Origin: a virus
Direction: 5' to 3' (one strand)
DNA length: 64,000 nt
Virus record (IMG/VR): IMGVR_UViG_3300032296_004087
Span: 1-64,000 of that record
Positions 40,944 through 48,751 of the stretch are shown piece after piece. Positions within the stretch are counted from its first letter, which is position 1. Every line of letters starts with the position of its first letter. The position numbers and the translations under genes are program-made. A model generated the notes under the pieces. It did no database searches, was not told the DNA's origin, and saw nothing but the letters and a program-made list of their open reading frames with translations.

Positions 40944-41357
40944 ATGGATTTGGTCTATGATTATCAAGAAGGTAGGGATGAAGTAAAAGAAAGACTTCCT
41001 TTCGACATTGAAAAACTCTTGAATGAGGGTGTAGTTTTTATCACTCCCGCAATCGATGGTGACCCTGATTCACCCACTTACAAAGAATTCACAGGGGAAG
41101 ATTACTCTCATCTTATCACCCTTTACAATTTGGTGCACTCTTCACCTGAAAGTTGGGTAAGAACTGCAGTGACTAAAAGGGGGGATGTTAGACCCTACAA
41201 AGACAAGTTTTGGGAAAAGATATACGATGGTAAGTACAATCAAATACTTTGGAGTTTAGATTACTTGGACCTCGACCCAATGAAGATGTTGGTGGAGTAC
41301 CCCTTGGACGAACAAGTCAGTAGAGTAAAGGAGATTATATCTCATTTGGTCAAGTAA
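40944..41357 (+). CDS. Unknown protein, 137 aa
   Basis: MDLVYDYQEGRDEVKERLPF, with GVVFITPAIDGDPDSPTYKE and LWSLDYLDLDPMKMLVEYPL. Cytosolic, no family recognised. No leader, despite the TATTTATT element. Confidence 0.6.
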   Translation: MDLVYDYQEGRDEVKERLPFDIEKLLNEGVVFITPAIDGDPDSPTYKEFTGEDYSHLITLYNLVHSSPESWVRTAVTKRGDVRPYKDKFWEKIYDGKYNQILWSLDYLDLDPMKMLVEYPLDEQVSRVKEIISHLVK

Positions 41358-41376
41358 GAAATTTGTTATATCTTTG
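41345..41376 (+). promoter_or_regulatory. Bacteroidetes-type promoter
   Basis: TTTG (41345-41348), 20-nt spacer, TATCTTTG (41369-41376), 4 nt before the ATG at 41381; lies within the end of the previous gene. Confidence 0.78.
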
Positions 41377-41380
41377 TCGT

Positions 41381-41704
41381 ATGTTCAAACTCATACGATA
41401 CTTCCTCATCCATCGGGTCACTAAGAACCCCATGACTGCTGCTCGCATTTATCAGATGATTTATCACCCTGAGGTTTTTCAGATTGCTGACAGACCTCGT
41501 AAGGTTGAAACAAGGATGGATTATACCCCTGAAACTCCGAGTTCACCGCCATTAAAAAGGGGTGGACATCGTAGTGGTAATGTAGTTTTGACTGAAAGAG
41601 AAGAAATTGAGGGAGCTCTTCGACAACTTCAGAGTAAACCCAAAAAGTCCGTGGCAGATAAAACATCAATCGATATGTTACGGGCCGTTCTAAACAACAT
41701 GTAA
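41381..41704 (+). CDS. Unknown basic protein, 107 aa
   Basis: MFKLIRYFLIHRVTKNPMTA; Arg-rich with a C-terminal helix EEIEGALRQLQSKPKKSVAD. First gene of the host-promoter unit that leads to the PD-(D/E)xK-like and DUF262 genes. Confidence 0.6.
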   Translation: MFKLIRYFLIHRVTKNPMTAARIYQMIYHPEVFQIADRPRKVETRMDYTPETPSSPPLKRGGHRSGNVVLTEREEIEGALRQLQSKPKKSVADKTSIDMLRAVLNNM

Positions 41705-41705
41705 T

Positions 41706-42023
41706 ATGACAGAACAACAAATTCAAAAATACGGAGAGATTCAATACCTACGAGGTAGATTGGATGAGCTCCATAAAGCCATACCAACGGTCTTGGACAT
41801 TTCCCGACATAGGAAGTTGGATTCGAGATTAGAAAAGTATTATGATAAACTTAAAGAGATTGATGAAATCGCTTATCACTTGTACTTAGTTGAGATTAAT
41901 TCCCGTAAGAGGTCCAAAGAACGAGGTAAAAAACACATACAGACTCTTTTAGAGGAGATTTTACACGAAGTGAAGGACTTAACACTCAGGGAAAAGATAA
42001 TCTCACAAATCCAAAAATATTGA
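41706..42023 (+). CDS. Unknown coiled-coil protein, 105 aa
   Basis: MTEQQIQKYGEIQYLRGRLD; helical throughout (RLEKYYDKLKEIDEIAYHLY, KHIQTLLEEILHEVKDLTLR). Overlaps the next start (TGATG). Confidence 0.6.
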   Translation: MTEQQIQKYGEIQYLRGRLDELHKAIPTVLDISRHRKLDSRLEKYYDKLKEIDEIAYHLYLVEINSRKRSKERGKKHIQTLLEEILHEVKDLTLREKIISQIQKY

Positions 42024-42514
42024 TGGCTGAATATTCATTTCGTAAAGATATTATCGAGGGTGAAGCCGGCGAGGATTACATCATAGATTTTCTAACCAAA
42101 GGTTGGAAGGGAACTTTACTTGAGAAGAAGAAAGACTATACATGGGATTTTAAAATCGATTTTGAAAATTCGGGTGTTCAAACTTTTGAATCCAAGACTG
42201 ATGTCTATTGTATTCCACCAAGTAAGGTTAATGGTAAACAAATCAAAGGTAGGGATACTGGTAATATATTTATTGAGTTTTCTTGTCGTGGGAAAGACTC
42301 GGGTATTAAGGTCACTGAGGCGGATTGGTTTGTATACTATTTCAAGTTCTTGGGTGAGTTATGGATGATAAAAGTCCAAGACCTCAAGAAGTTAATTGAT
42401 GAGAACAACTTTAGGGTTGGTGTCGGGGGAGACCCAGGTTCCAATTCCTCGGGACACTTGATTCCTAAGATAAAGTTCCGTGATAAATTCTTAGTTAGAA
42501 TAAATTTATTTTAG
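42023..42514 (+). CDS. Putative PD-(D/E)xK nuclease
   Basis: 163 aa. GEAGEDYIIDFLTKGWKGTL, DYTWDFKIDFENSGVQTFES-KTD: a W-D-x-K-I-D then T-F-E-x-K arrangement of PD-(D/E)xK nucleases, and later FVYYFKFLGELWMIKVQDLK. Likely a DNA-junction or end-processing nuclease. Confidence 0.65.
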   Translation: MAEYSFRKDIIEGEAGEDYIIDFLTKGWKGTLLEKKKDYTWDFKIDFENSGVQTFESKTDVYCIPPSKVNGKQIKGRDTGNIFIEFSCRGKDSGIKVTEADWFVYYFKFLGELWMIKVQDLKKLIDENNFRVGVGGDPGSNSSGHLIPKIKFRDKFLVRINLF

Positions 42515-42579
42515 AATTATTTGGCAGTGTTATTTCTTTGCCTTTACTTTGACTCAAGTTTAACATAAACCACTAAATA

Positions 42580-43860
42580 ATGACCAACCGTATTTACATC
42601 AAAAATAGTACTACTTCAGTACGAAATTTTGTGGAGAACTATTCAGAAGACACCACACTATTCCTTCCTTCAATCCAACGAGATTTTGTTTGGGGTAAAA
42701 AAAATAAAGATGGGTATTATGAAGCAATCCTTCGTAACATGACTCCTACACCAATCATTCTAGCTGACATTGAAACGGCAATGAACCATGCAAAACACAC
42801 AAATAACATGGAAGATTACCAAGTTTTCAAAGAATACTTTGAGGAGGGTAAACAATATATTTCAATAGATGGTGGTAACCGTACTAAGTACCTCAATGAA
42901 AGGTATGAGATGCAAAACGGTATGTTCAAAAACATGAGTGATGAACTCAAAACCTTTTTTCAACATGAAATTCAGGTTTCGGTTTATATGAACTTGACAT
43001 TCTTCGAAATGCATGAAATGGCGGGTAAGGTAAACATGGGAGTACCTTGGAATAAAGCAGACAAGCGTAATGTATTACCTGGTCCCATTGCCCAATATGT
43101 TCGACACCTAACCAACCAATACTCACCAATTTTCGGTGAATTCTTGACCATAAAGGAAATGCGTACCCGAAAGGTAGATGAAACTTTAGGTTATTACTTG
43201 GCTTACCATCAGACCAATCCCGATGGGTTGAAACAAGACTTACTCGATGCGCTGTACCTTCGAAACCACATTGACCACAAGGACCAATTCGAGATTGTGA
43301 TTTTCTTGTGGTCTAAAGTTATTACCATTATTTTAGATGGTAAGTATAAAGTAAAGAAGACTTTCTCGTTAAACCTTTTTATTTATCTCACTGAAATGTA
43401 TCGTGAGCATGGGTATAAACTAAACTTTGAGGTAATTGAGGACTTTGCAAAAAAATATGTGGAATTAGAGGAGACACGAATTATCGAAAAATTCGAGGTT
43501 GCCGATGTTACTTGTGCTGTGAATTGGAATGATTGGCAGCGTTACTCAAAAGACTTGTCAAAAAAATACTCCCGTATCTATAATGACATGTTACCATTCG
43601 TGGGAGATTACTTCATCAGTTTAGACCGTACCCGAGTTTACACCGAGGACGAAAAAATTGAGATGTTCGTTAAGACCAACGGTGTTGTTAATAAATTGGA
43701 CGGAACCAGTGAAAAGATTTCAGTCCTTCAAGCACTTAACGGAAAAGAATACCACGCGGACCACATCAAACCTTACTCTAAAGGGGGACAAACCACTGTA
43801 GAAAATGGTCAATTACTTCGGAAAAAGGACAACCTGAAAAAATCAAATAAGGTCTTTTAA
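42580..43860 (+). CDS. DUF262-HNH endonuclease (GmrSD-like)
   Basis: 426 aa. N-terminal DUF262 motifs FLPSIQRDFVWGKKNKDGYY and QYISIDGGNRTKYL (D-G-x-x-R NTP/ParB-like site), helical middle, then C-terminal GKEYHADHIKPYSKGGQTTV and NGQLLRKKDNLKKSNK, a full HNH. Relatives (GmrSD) cut modified DNA; a phage copy may cut host or rival DNA. Followed by a terminator. Confidence 0.85.
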   Translation: MTNRIYIKNSTTSVRNFVENYSEDTTLFLPSIQRDFVWGKKNKDGYYEAILRNMTPTPIILADIETAMNHAKHTNNMEDYQVFKEYFEEGKQYISIDGGNRTKYLNERYEMQNGMFKNMSDELKTFFQHEIQVSVYMNLTFFEMHEMAGKVNMGVPWNKADKRNVLPGPIAQYVRHLTNQYSPIFGEFLTIKEMRTRKVDETLGYYLAYHQTNPDGLKQDLLDALYLRNHIDHKDQFEIVIFLWSKVITIILDGKYKVKKTFSLNLFIYLTEMYREHGYKLNFEVIEDFAKKYVELEETRIIEKFEVADVTCAVNWNDWQRYSKDLSKKYSRIYNDMLPFVGDYFISLDRTRVYTEDEKIEMFVKTNGVVNKLDGTSEKISVLQALNGKEYHADHIKPYSKGGQTTVENGQLLRKKDNLKKSNKVF

Positions 43861-43868
43861 CCTTTTTT

Positions 43869-43900
43869 AAACCCTCACCAAAAGTGGGGGTTTGTTTTTT
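43869..43900 (+). terminator. Rho-independent terminator
   Basis: AACCCTCACCAAAAGTGGGGGT and a T-rich tail. Confidence 0.8.
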
Positions 43901-43936
43901 CATAATAAGTTTCTTATACTTTCAAAAAAAAACTAT

Positions 43937-44368
43937 ATGAGTAGAGTTAAAATTTCCACTGATAAGGGAGAGATGATTGCCGAACTATACGATGAGGCAA
44001 CTCCCATCACCGTCAAGAACTTTCTTGATTTGATTAATAAAGGGTTCTACAATGGACTCAACTTTCACCGAGTGATTCCAAACTTTGTGATTCAGGGTGG
44101 ATGTCCTGAGGGAACAGGAAGAGGAGGACCTGGTTACAACATTCCATGTGAGGTAACAGCACCAAATCAATTCCATGATAAAGGTGTGTTGTCAATGGCT
44201 CACGCTGGAAGAAACACAGGAGGTTCACAGTTCTTTATCTGTCACAACCGTCAAGGTACACAACATTTGGATGGTAACCACACTTGTTTCGGTAAGATTG
44301 TCGAGGGGGTAGATGTAATTGACCAAATCGCACAAGGGGATAAAATTAACTCAATCGAACTAAATTAA
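43937..44368 (+). CDS. Cyclophilin-type peptidyl-prolyl isomerase
   Basis: 143 aa from MSRVKISTDKGEMIAELYDE. NFHRVIPNFVIQGGCPEGTG with the catalytic Arg, GVLSMAHAGRNTGGSQFFIC and HLDGNHTCFGKIVEG are classic. Cytosolic (no signal peptide). Speeds proline isomerisation; perhaps helps folding of phage proteins. Uncommon in phages. Confidence 0.94.
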   Translation: MSRVKISTDKGEMIAELYDEATPITVKNFLDLINKGFYNGLNFHRVIPNFVIQGGCPEGTGRGGPGYNIPCEVTAPNQFHDKGVLSMAHAGRNTGGSQFFICHNRQGTQHLDGNHTCFGKIVEGVDVIDQIAQGDKINSIELN

Positions 44369-44381
44369 AAAAAAAACTATT

Positions 44382-44906
44382 ATGAAAAAACTAATAATCG
44401 ACCAAGCACACTCAGACATTGAGTTTAAAGTAAAACATCTAATGATTTCAACCGTTAAAGGTCACTTCAATACTTTCAGCGGTGGAGTAAGCGAAGACGG
44501 AAATCTTACTGTATCAATGAATGTAAATTCAATCAACACGGGTAGTCTTGATAGAGACAGTCACCTTAAATCTCCTGACTTCTTTAACTATGAAGAATTC
44601 CCAACAATTGACTTTGCCGGTAAAATGGGTGAAGACATGACTAACATTGTTGGTGAAATTACCATTAAGGGTATCACCGAGCAAATAGCTTTGGATGTGG
44701 AATACAACGGACAAGGAGTTGACCCATGGGGAAACACCAAGCACGGATGGGAAATCACCGGTACAATCAATCGCACTGACTTTGGTCTTACATGGAACGC
44801 CCCTTTGGAGGCGGGTGGCGTGTTGGTAAGTGAGGAAGTAAAACTCAAGATTGATGTTCAGATGATGGAAGTTGTTGAAGAAATGGAAACATCTTCTCCT
44901 GAGTAA
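44382..44906 (+). CDS. YceI-family protein, cytosolic
   Basis: 174 aa. DQAHSDIEFKVKHLMISTVK, GHFNTFSGGVSEDG, SRDSHLKSPDFF-type SLDRDSHLKSPDFFNYEEFP and GITEQIALDVEYNGQGVDPW match YceI, a lipocalin-like barrel that binds isoprenoid-type lipids. There is no signal peptide. Starts 13 nt after the cyclophilin, so the two form a host-like pair. Confidence 0.92.
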   Translation: MKKLIIDQAHSDIEFKVKHLMISTVKGHFNTFSGGVSEDGNLTVSMNVNSINTGSLDRDSHLKSPDFFNYEEFPTIDFAGKMGEDMTNIVGEITIKGITEQIALDVEYNGQGVDPWGNTKHGWEITGTINRTDFGLTWNAPLEAGGVLVSEEVKLKIDVQMMEVVEEMETSSPE

Positions 44907-44928
44907 TTGACCCTAAACTAAAAATAAT

Positions 44929-44956
44929 ACCCTCCACCAAAATGTGGGGGGTTTTG
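44929..44956 (+). terminator. Rho-independent terminator
   Basis: ACCCTCCACCAAAATGTGGGGGGT then TTTGT. Confidence 0.75.
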
Positions 44957-44964
44957 TATTTATA
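44957..44964 (+). promoter_or_regulatory. TATTTATA element
   Basis: 12 nt before the ATG at 44977, directly after the terminator. Confidence 0.5.
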
Positions 44965-44976
44965 ATAAAGAAAGTT

Positions 44977-45327
44977 ATGAAAAAGTTTTTATTTTTGATT
45001 ACGTCACTTTTTTTGTTTTCCTGTGAAAAACAGGAAGTCATTTGTGATACGTCATTTAAATCTTATCACCTTTATGTGAAAGACACTTTAGAGTACATCT
45101 ATGTTGAAGATATCAACAACAACAATGTTCTCTATAGTGATTCTTTGCTTTACTCTCGGTTTAAAGTTGTTGATGATAGTTACTTAAACATAATGGGAAG
45201 GAACCAACAAGCGACCTTGAACATTAGATTCCGTAATATTGGTGATACGGTTCACCAACGATTTGCCGTGATTGTTTATACAGATAATTGTCATGTTAAT
45301 CTTTTTTATCCCTCTGATACCTTATGA
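44977..45327 (+). CDS. Lipoprotein, 116 aa
   Basis: Signal MKKFLFLITSLFLFSCEKQE with lipobox F-L-F-S-C. Mature beta-rich domain (YHLYVKDTLEYIYVEDINNN). Membrane-anchored, unknown function. Coupled to the next lipoprotein by a 4-nt overlap. Confidence 0.72.
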   Translation: MKKFLFLITSLFLFSCEKQEVICDTSFKSYHLYVKDTLEYIYVEDINNNNVLYSDSLLYSRFKVVDDSYLNIMGRNQQATLNIRFRNIGDTVHQRFAVIVYTDNCHVNLFYPSDTL

Positions 45328-46205
45328 AAAAACTTTTATTTACATTGCTAGCGACTTCGGTGTTGCTTAGTTGTACGCAAAAAACAAATTATGAACTTAC
45401 CACCTATGATGTACAGTTCGAAGAAGATTGGGTTTCCGACTGGTGTGGGGACCCAAACAATGACCCAAATGTTCAACAAATAATTACTGATACTAGCGTT
45501 CAGTTTCGTTCAGGTAGGGTTGTATCAACTCATGGATATAAAAACATTTCACAAATCACGGCAACCATTGATTTATCGGGTATGGCTCCCAACAGTGTTC
45601 AAAATAACAATTGGTTAAATGCATCGTTTTATATGGTAAACAGTGCAATTCAACCTAAAGGTAATAGTTACTGTGATGCTGGTGGTTCTATCCCATATTG
45701 TAATGAAATAGATTTTATGGAAACCAATGGAAATAGAATCTTACAACAGACTATTCATTTGGGTGGTAATCAAAGATATGAATATACTTTTACCGATGCT
45801 GTGTTCTCTGATAATTGCTATGGTAATTTGGTGGCGACAGAGCAGGGAACTCATAGTCTAGTTGGTGTTATTGATATTACCAAACCATTTCAAATGACAA
45901 TTGATTTCAATAGTGATTATACAAATATGACTATCACAGTATCACAAAATGGGAATAGTGAGGTAATTTACGATGTGCTATCGGGTAAAGGAGCTGACAA
46001 TAGCAATATTGATATGTCACTACTTAAATCTTCAATGGAAGTTGGTTGGTGGATTACACCAGGTTATTGGGAAGGATATTCTCCAAAGGGTCCTGGTGAC
46101 AATCCTTGGTTTATAGGTAATTGCTATAGTGACCAACTATGTAAAAACAACGACAACGCTTGGGTACTCTCAAATGTTAAAGTTACGGCAGAAGAACAAA
46201 TTTAA
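45324..46205 (+). CDS. Lipoprotein with GH16-like glucanase motif
   Basis: 293 aa. Lipobox SVLLSC at Cys17. CNEIDFMETNGNRILQQTIH contains E-I-D-F-M-E (128-133), the ExDxxE catalytic signature of GH16/laminarinase-type enzymes (nucleophile and acid Glu), in an all-beta context with a late W-W-I-T-P-G-Y-W. Probably a surface-anchored glycan hydrolase or glycan-binding jelly roll, which could act on exopolysaccharide or exclude other phages. Confidence 0.72.
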   Translation: MKKLLFTLLATSVLLSCTQKTNYELTTYDVQFEEDWVSDWCGDPNNDPNVQQIITDTSVQFRSGRVVSTHGYKNISQITATIDLSGMAPNSVQNNNWLNASFYMVNSAIQPKGNSYCDAGGSIPYCNEIDFMETNGNRILQQTIHLGGNQRYEYTFTDAVFSDNCYGNLVATEQGTHSLVGVIDITKPFQMTIDFNSDYTNMTITVSQNGNSEVIYDVLSGKGADNSNIDMSLLKSSMEVGWWITPGYWEGYSPKGPGDNPWFIGNCYSDQLCKNNDNAWVLSNVKVTAEEQI

Positions 46206-46227
46206 ACTTTTATTTTTCCTTCTATAA

Positions 46228-46257
46228 GCCCTCACTTAAAGTGGGGGTTTTTTATTT
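46228..46257 (+). terminator. Rho-independent terminator
   Basis: GCCCTCACTTAAAGTGGGGGT then T6. Confidence 0.85.
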
Positions 46258-46265
46258 TAAAAAAG

Positions 46266-46273
46266 TATTTATA
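46266..46273 (+). promoter_or_regulatory. TATTTATA element
   Basis: 15 nt before the ATG at 46289. Confidence 0.5.
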
Positions 46274-46288
46274 ATAAAATATATTTTT

Positions 46289-46882
46289 ATGAAAAAAGTT
46301 ATTCAACTTACAGAATCAAATTTGGTAAAAGTAATTAAGAAAATTATTAAAGAACAAACAAGTAGTGGTGGGTATGAATTTGAAATGATTTACGACTTAC
46401 CAAATTCAAGTATTGAACAAATTAATGGTATGGTAAAAAGAAACCCTGCTATTCGTGCTGGAGTAAGATTAGTGACTGATAACCCAAATCAATTAGTGTA
46501 TACTAAAAAAGTTAGAATTGACGGAGCTTACAAAAAAGTTGCTAAAATGAATACTCTACCAAATACGTGTATTGATGGTGAATTAGAATTTGATATTACT
46601 TTTTTGATTAAAGAAAATAAAGTAAAGATGATTATTAACAATATGATTTTCAATGCCAGAAGAATTTATTTAGGAAATACACCTTGTTCAGATTGTTTCA
46701 ATTATGGATTCATTGGTTCTCAACCAAACCCTCAATCCGTTGGAGGAAGATTAATGTGTGATAAAACTGGAATATGGAATCGGTTGATTTCTATCATAAC
46801 TCCGAACATAGTGACTTTCCGTGAAGAAGTTAAAAATGGGTTTACAAATTCAGAAGGGGTAAAAAATGATTATGATTTCTAA
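46289..46882 (+). CDS. Leader-tagged unknown protein, 197 aa
   Basis: Leader MKKVIQLTESNLVKVIKKII then KEQ (I-K-E, residue 22), same class as 14209 and 37831. Remainder includes YTKKVRIDGAYKKVAKMNTL, ELEFDITFLIKENKVKMIIN and CSDCFNYGFIGSQ (C-x-x-C). No family recognised. Confidence 0.7.
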   Translation: MKKVIQLTESNLVKVIKKIIKEQTSSGGYEFEMIYDLPNSSIEQINGMVKRNPAIRAGVRLVTDNPNQLVYTKKVRIDGAYKKVAKMNTLPNTCIDGELEFDITFLIKENKVKMIINNMIFNARRIYLGNTPCSDCFNYGFIGSQPNPQSVGGRLMCDKTGIWNRLISIITPNIVTFREEVKNGFTNSEGVKNDYDF

Positions 46883-46902
46883 GTATTAATTACTTTTAAT
46901 AA

Positions 46903-46935
46903 AACCCTCACTCAAAAAGTGGGGGTTTTATTTTT
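46903..46935 (+). terminator. Rho-independent terminator
   Basis: AACCCTCACTCAAAAAGTGGGGGT then T-rich tail. Confidence 0.8.
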
Positions 46936-46940
46936 ATGGA

Positions 46941-46948
46941 TATTTATT
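46941..46948 (+). promoter_or_regulatory. TATTTATT element
   Basis: GGATATTTATT, 12 nt before the ATG at 46961. Confidence 0.5.
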
Positions 46949-46960
46949 GAAAAAAAAACT

Positions 46961-47698
46961 ATGAAAAAACTATTAAAAGACAACTGGAAAGTAGCACTCA
47001 CAATAATCATTGTTTTGGGATTAGTGTCAAATTATTCTGAAATCAAAAAAGGAATCAAAGATGCTTGGACTCAAGATGAAACAACAGAAGACCTCGAATC
47101 AAATGAAATTGTAAAGATACACGAAGGTTCTTTTGCTTTTTGTGGTGCATCAGGAGCTCTACCTACTGGAAAAAAGATTATTGTTCAAGGAGTTGAATAT
47201 GACGAAGGTTGTGCAATATGTCCGGTATTAGATGGACCATCAATTTCCAATTTGGCGATGAATGGTATTAGTGGCACCTATGGAAAATTCAATGTTTCCG
47301 AAAACTTTCAAACTCCCGATGGAACCAATAAAACTATATGGTCTTTCTTTTGGTATTATGATTCAACCAAAACAATTCCACAATTTAATCCCGAGAATAA
47401 TCAATGGGAAATGTTACCACCTGTAAACCGTTCGTTTGTTGTAAACCTTGATTCACCGAGCACAAGTGAGAGTAATATGTTTGCAATGCCTGGTATTATC
47501 TTTGACACAACATCTACAGGTATTGTGCTCGCTAAAGTATATGGACCACTCAATGAAGCTGCTGTTCCATTACATAAAGCAATTCCTGTCAAATCGGGAA
47601 TGACTTCGGTGACTGCGGCTAAGGAGGGATTTCCATATCCTGTGGGAACACCGGTACCTGTTGCAAAGTTCAGTAAAGAACTCCAAAGCAAAAAATAA
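46961..47698 (+). CDS. Membrane-anchored protein with Cys pairs, 245 aa
   Basis: MKKLLKDNWKVALTIIIVLG (N-terminal membrane helix), then an extracytoplasmic domain with FAFCGASGALPTGKKIIVQG and YDEGCAICPVLDGPSISNLA (C-x-x-C). No recognised family. Beta-rich C-terminus. Confidence 0.65.
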   Translation: MKKLLKDNWKVALTIIIVLGLVSNYSEIKKGIKDAWTQDETTEDLESNEIVKIHEGSFAFCGASGALPTGKKIIVQGVEYDEGCAICPVLDGPSISNLAMNGISGTYGKFNVSENFQTPDGTNKTIWSFFWYYDSTKTIPQFNPENNQWEMLPPVNRSFVVNLDSPSTSESNMFAMPGIIFDTTSTGIVLAKVYGPLNEAAVPLHKAIPVKSGMTSVTAAKEGFPYPVGTPVPVAKFSKELQSKK

Positions 47699-47724
47699 TA
47701 CTTACACAACAATTAAATTAATAC

Positions 47725-47759
47725 AACCCTCACTCAAAAGGTGGGGGTTTTTATTTTTC
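47725..47759 (+). terminator. Rho-independent terminator
   Basis: ACCCTCACTCAAAAGGTGGGGGT then T-rich tail. Confidence 0.8.
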
Positions 47760-47785
47760 TTGAAATTGATTAAAACTTATAAGTT

Positions 47786-48208
47786 TTAAATAGATTCTCC
47801 CTCAATATACCAATTGATGGAAGGGGTTCTTTTTGCGACTTCTCTAATGTAATTAAAAATTTGATTGAGATGGCGATAATAAAGTTTATAACCTTCATTT
47901 TCACCATCTCCTTCAACATTAACATGAATTTCTCCGTCAAAATCGTCAACCTTGAATATGATTTGATTATCCATGAAATAATCAACAAATAAATGTTCGG
48001 GGAAAGCAAAAATTGTGATTACATCATCGTAAACATTAATAAGTTCCAATTCAATTATTCCATTTTTTACGAGTAAATCTACAACAGTTAATGTTTCTGG
48101 GGATTGTGTTCCTATAAAAGGATTTTCATCATTTAAATTTTCTTCACCTTCAAAATCAAATTGTTCCTTTAGGTTTTGATATTGGGATTCTGTAATTAGG
48201 TATTTCAT
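47786..48208 (-). CDS. Leader-tagged acidic protein, 140 aa
   Basis: Leader MKYLITESQYQNLKEQFDFE (L-K-E site, residue 15). Clear paralogue of the protein at 40515: both have an acidic stretch, a DxDG-x-(V/I)HVNV segment and a NWY end (here SINWYIEGESI). Unknown fold. Confidence 0.7.
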   Translation of the reverse strand: MKYLITESQYQNLKEQFDFEGEENLNDENPFIGTQSPETLTVVDLLVKNGIIELELINVYDDVITIFAFPEHLFVDYFMDNQIIFKVDDFDGEIHVNVEGDGENEGYKLYYRHLNQIFNYIREVAKRTPSINWYIEGESI

Positions 48209-48224
48209 AATTGAAGATTATTTT

Positions 48225-48232
48225 TATAAATA
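48225..48232 (-). promoter_or_regulatory. TATTTATA element
   Basis: Minus strand, 16 nt before the ATG at 48208. Confidence 0.5.
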
Positions 48233-48259
48233 TCTCGTCGAATGTGTTTTTATATTAGA

Positions 48260-48266
48260 TATTTAT
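48260..48266 (+). promoter_or_regulatory. TATTTAT element
   Basis: GATATTTATC, 16 nt before the ATG at 48283. Confidence 0.45.
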
Positions 48267-48282
48267 CTAAAAACAAATTCAT

Positions 48283-48657
48283 ATGTGGCAAGCAAATATT
48301 ACAATCAACAATAACACAGGATACAACCTAACAATAGATGGTGTTGGTCCCGGTAATACAACAATGACACCCAACTCAACATTCAGTTGGTCATCAACAG
48401 AGGTTCATAACACAAAGAGCTTATTGTTTTGGGTACAAGAGAATGTATGGTATATGCAAGGTAACTTATCCTTTGGTCCCGAAGCGGGAGTATATGTGGA
48501 CCGTGGATGGATGGCGGACACAGACCAAACAATAGAGATGGTGGCAGACGCAAATGGTAAGGAATGGACACAGACATCAAACGGAGGAGAAACGCTTCTA
48601 CAATGGAATGAATTCGAAAGTGGGGGTAATATAACATTAACCTTCAGTAAACAATAA
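48283..48657 (+). CDS. Beta-sandwich protein, possibly aegerolysin-like, 124 aa
   Basis: MWQANITINNNTGYNLTIDG, GVGPGNTTMTPNSTFSWSST, VYVDRGWMADTDQTIEMVAD and a C-terminal strand GGNITLTFSKQ. The N-terminal N-N-(N/T)-x-G-Y-x-L and W-x-S pattern and length recall small membrane-binding beta-sandwich toxins such as aegerolysins, but the match is loose. No signal peptide. Confidence 0.6.
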   Translation: MWQANITINNNTGYNLTIDGVGPGNTTMTPNSTFSWSSTEVHNTKSLLFWVQENVWYMQGNLSFGPEAGVYVDRGWMADTDQTIEMVADANGKEWTQTSNGGETLLQWNEFESGGNITLTFSKQ

Positions 48658-48663
48658 CGAAAG

Positions 48664-48695
48664 ACTCTCAACAATGCTGAGAGTTTTTTCTTTTA
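48664..48695 (+). terminator. Rho-independent terminator
   Basis: ACTCTCA/TGAGAGT stem, then T6CTTTT. Confidence 0.85.
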
Positions 48696-48751
48696 CAATG
48701 GTTTACCAAATAGTTGTATTCAATTAGATTTTTGTATTAGGCGAAACCTTG

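Noticed and set aside
48383-48674. Two minus-strand frames opposite the 48283 gene
   Set aside because: Shadow frames with no promoter and no sensible sequence.
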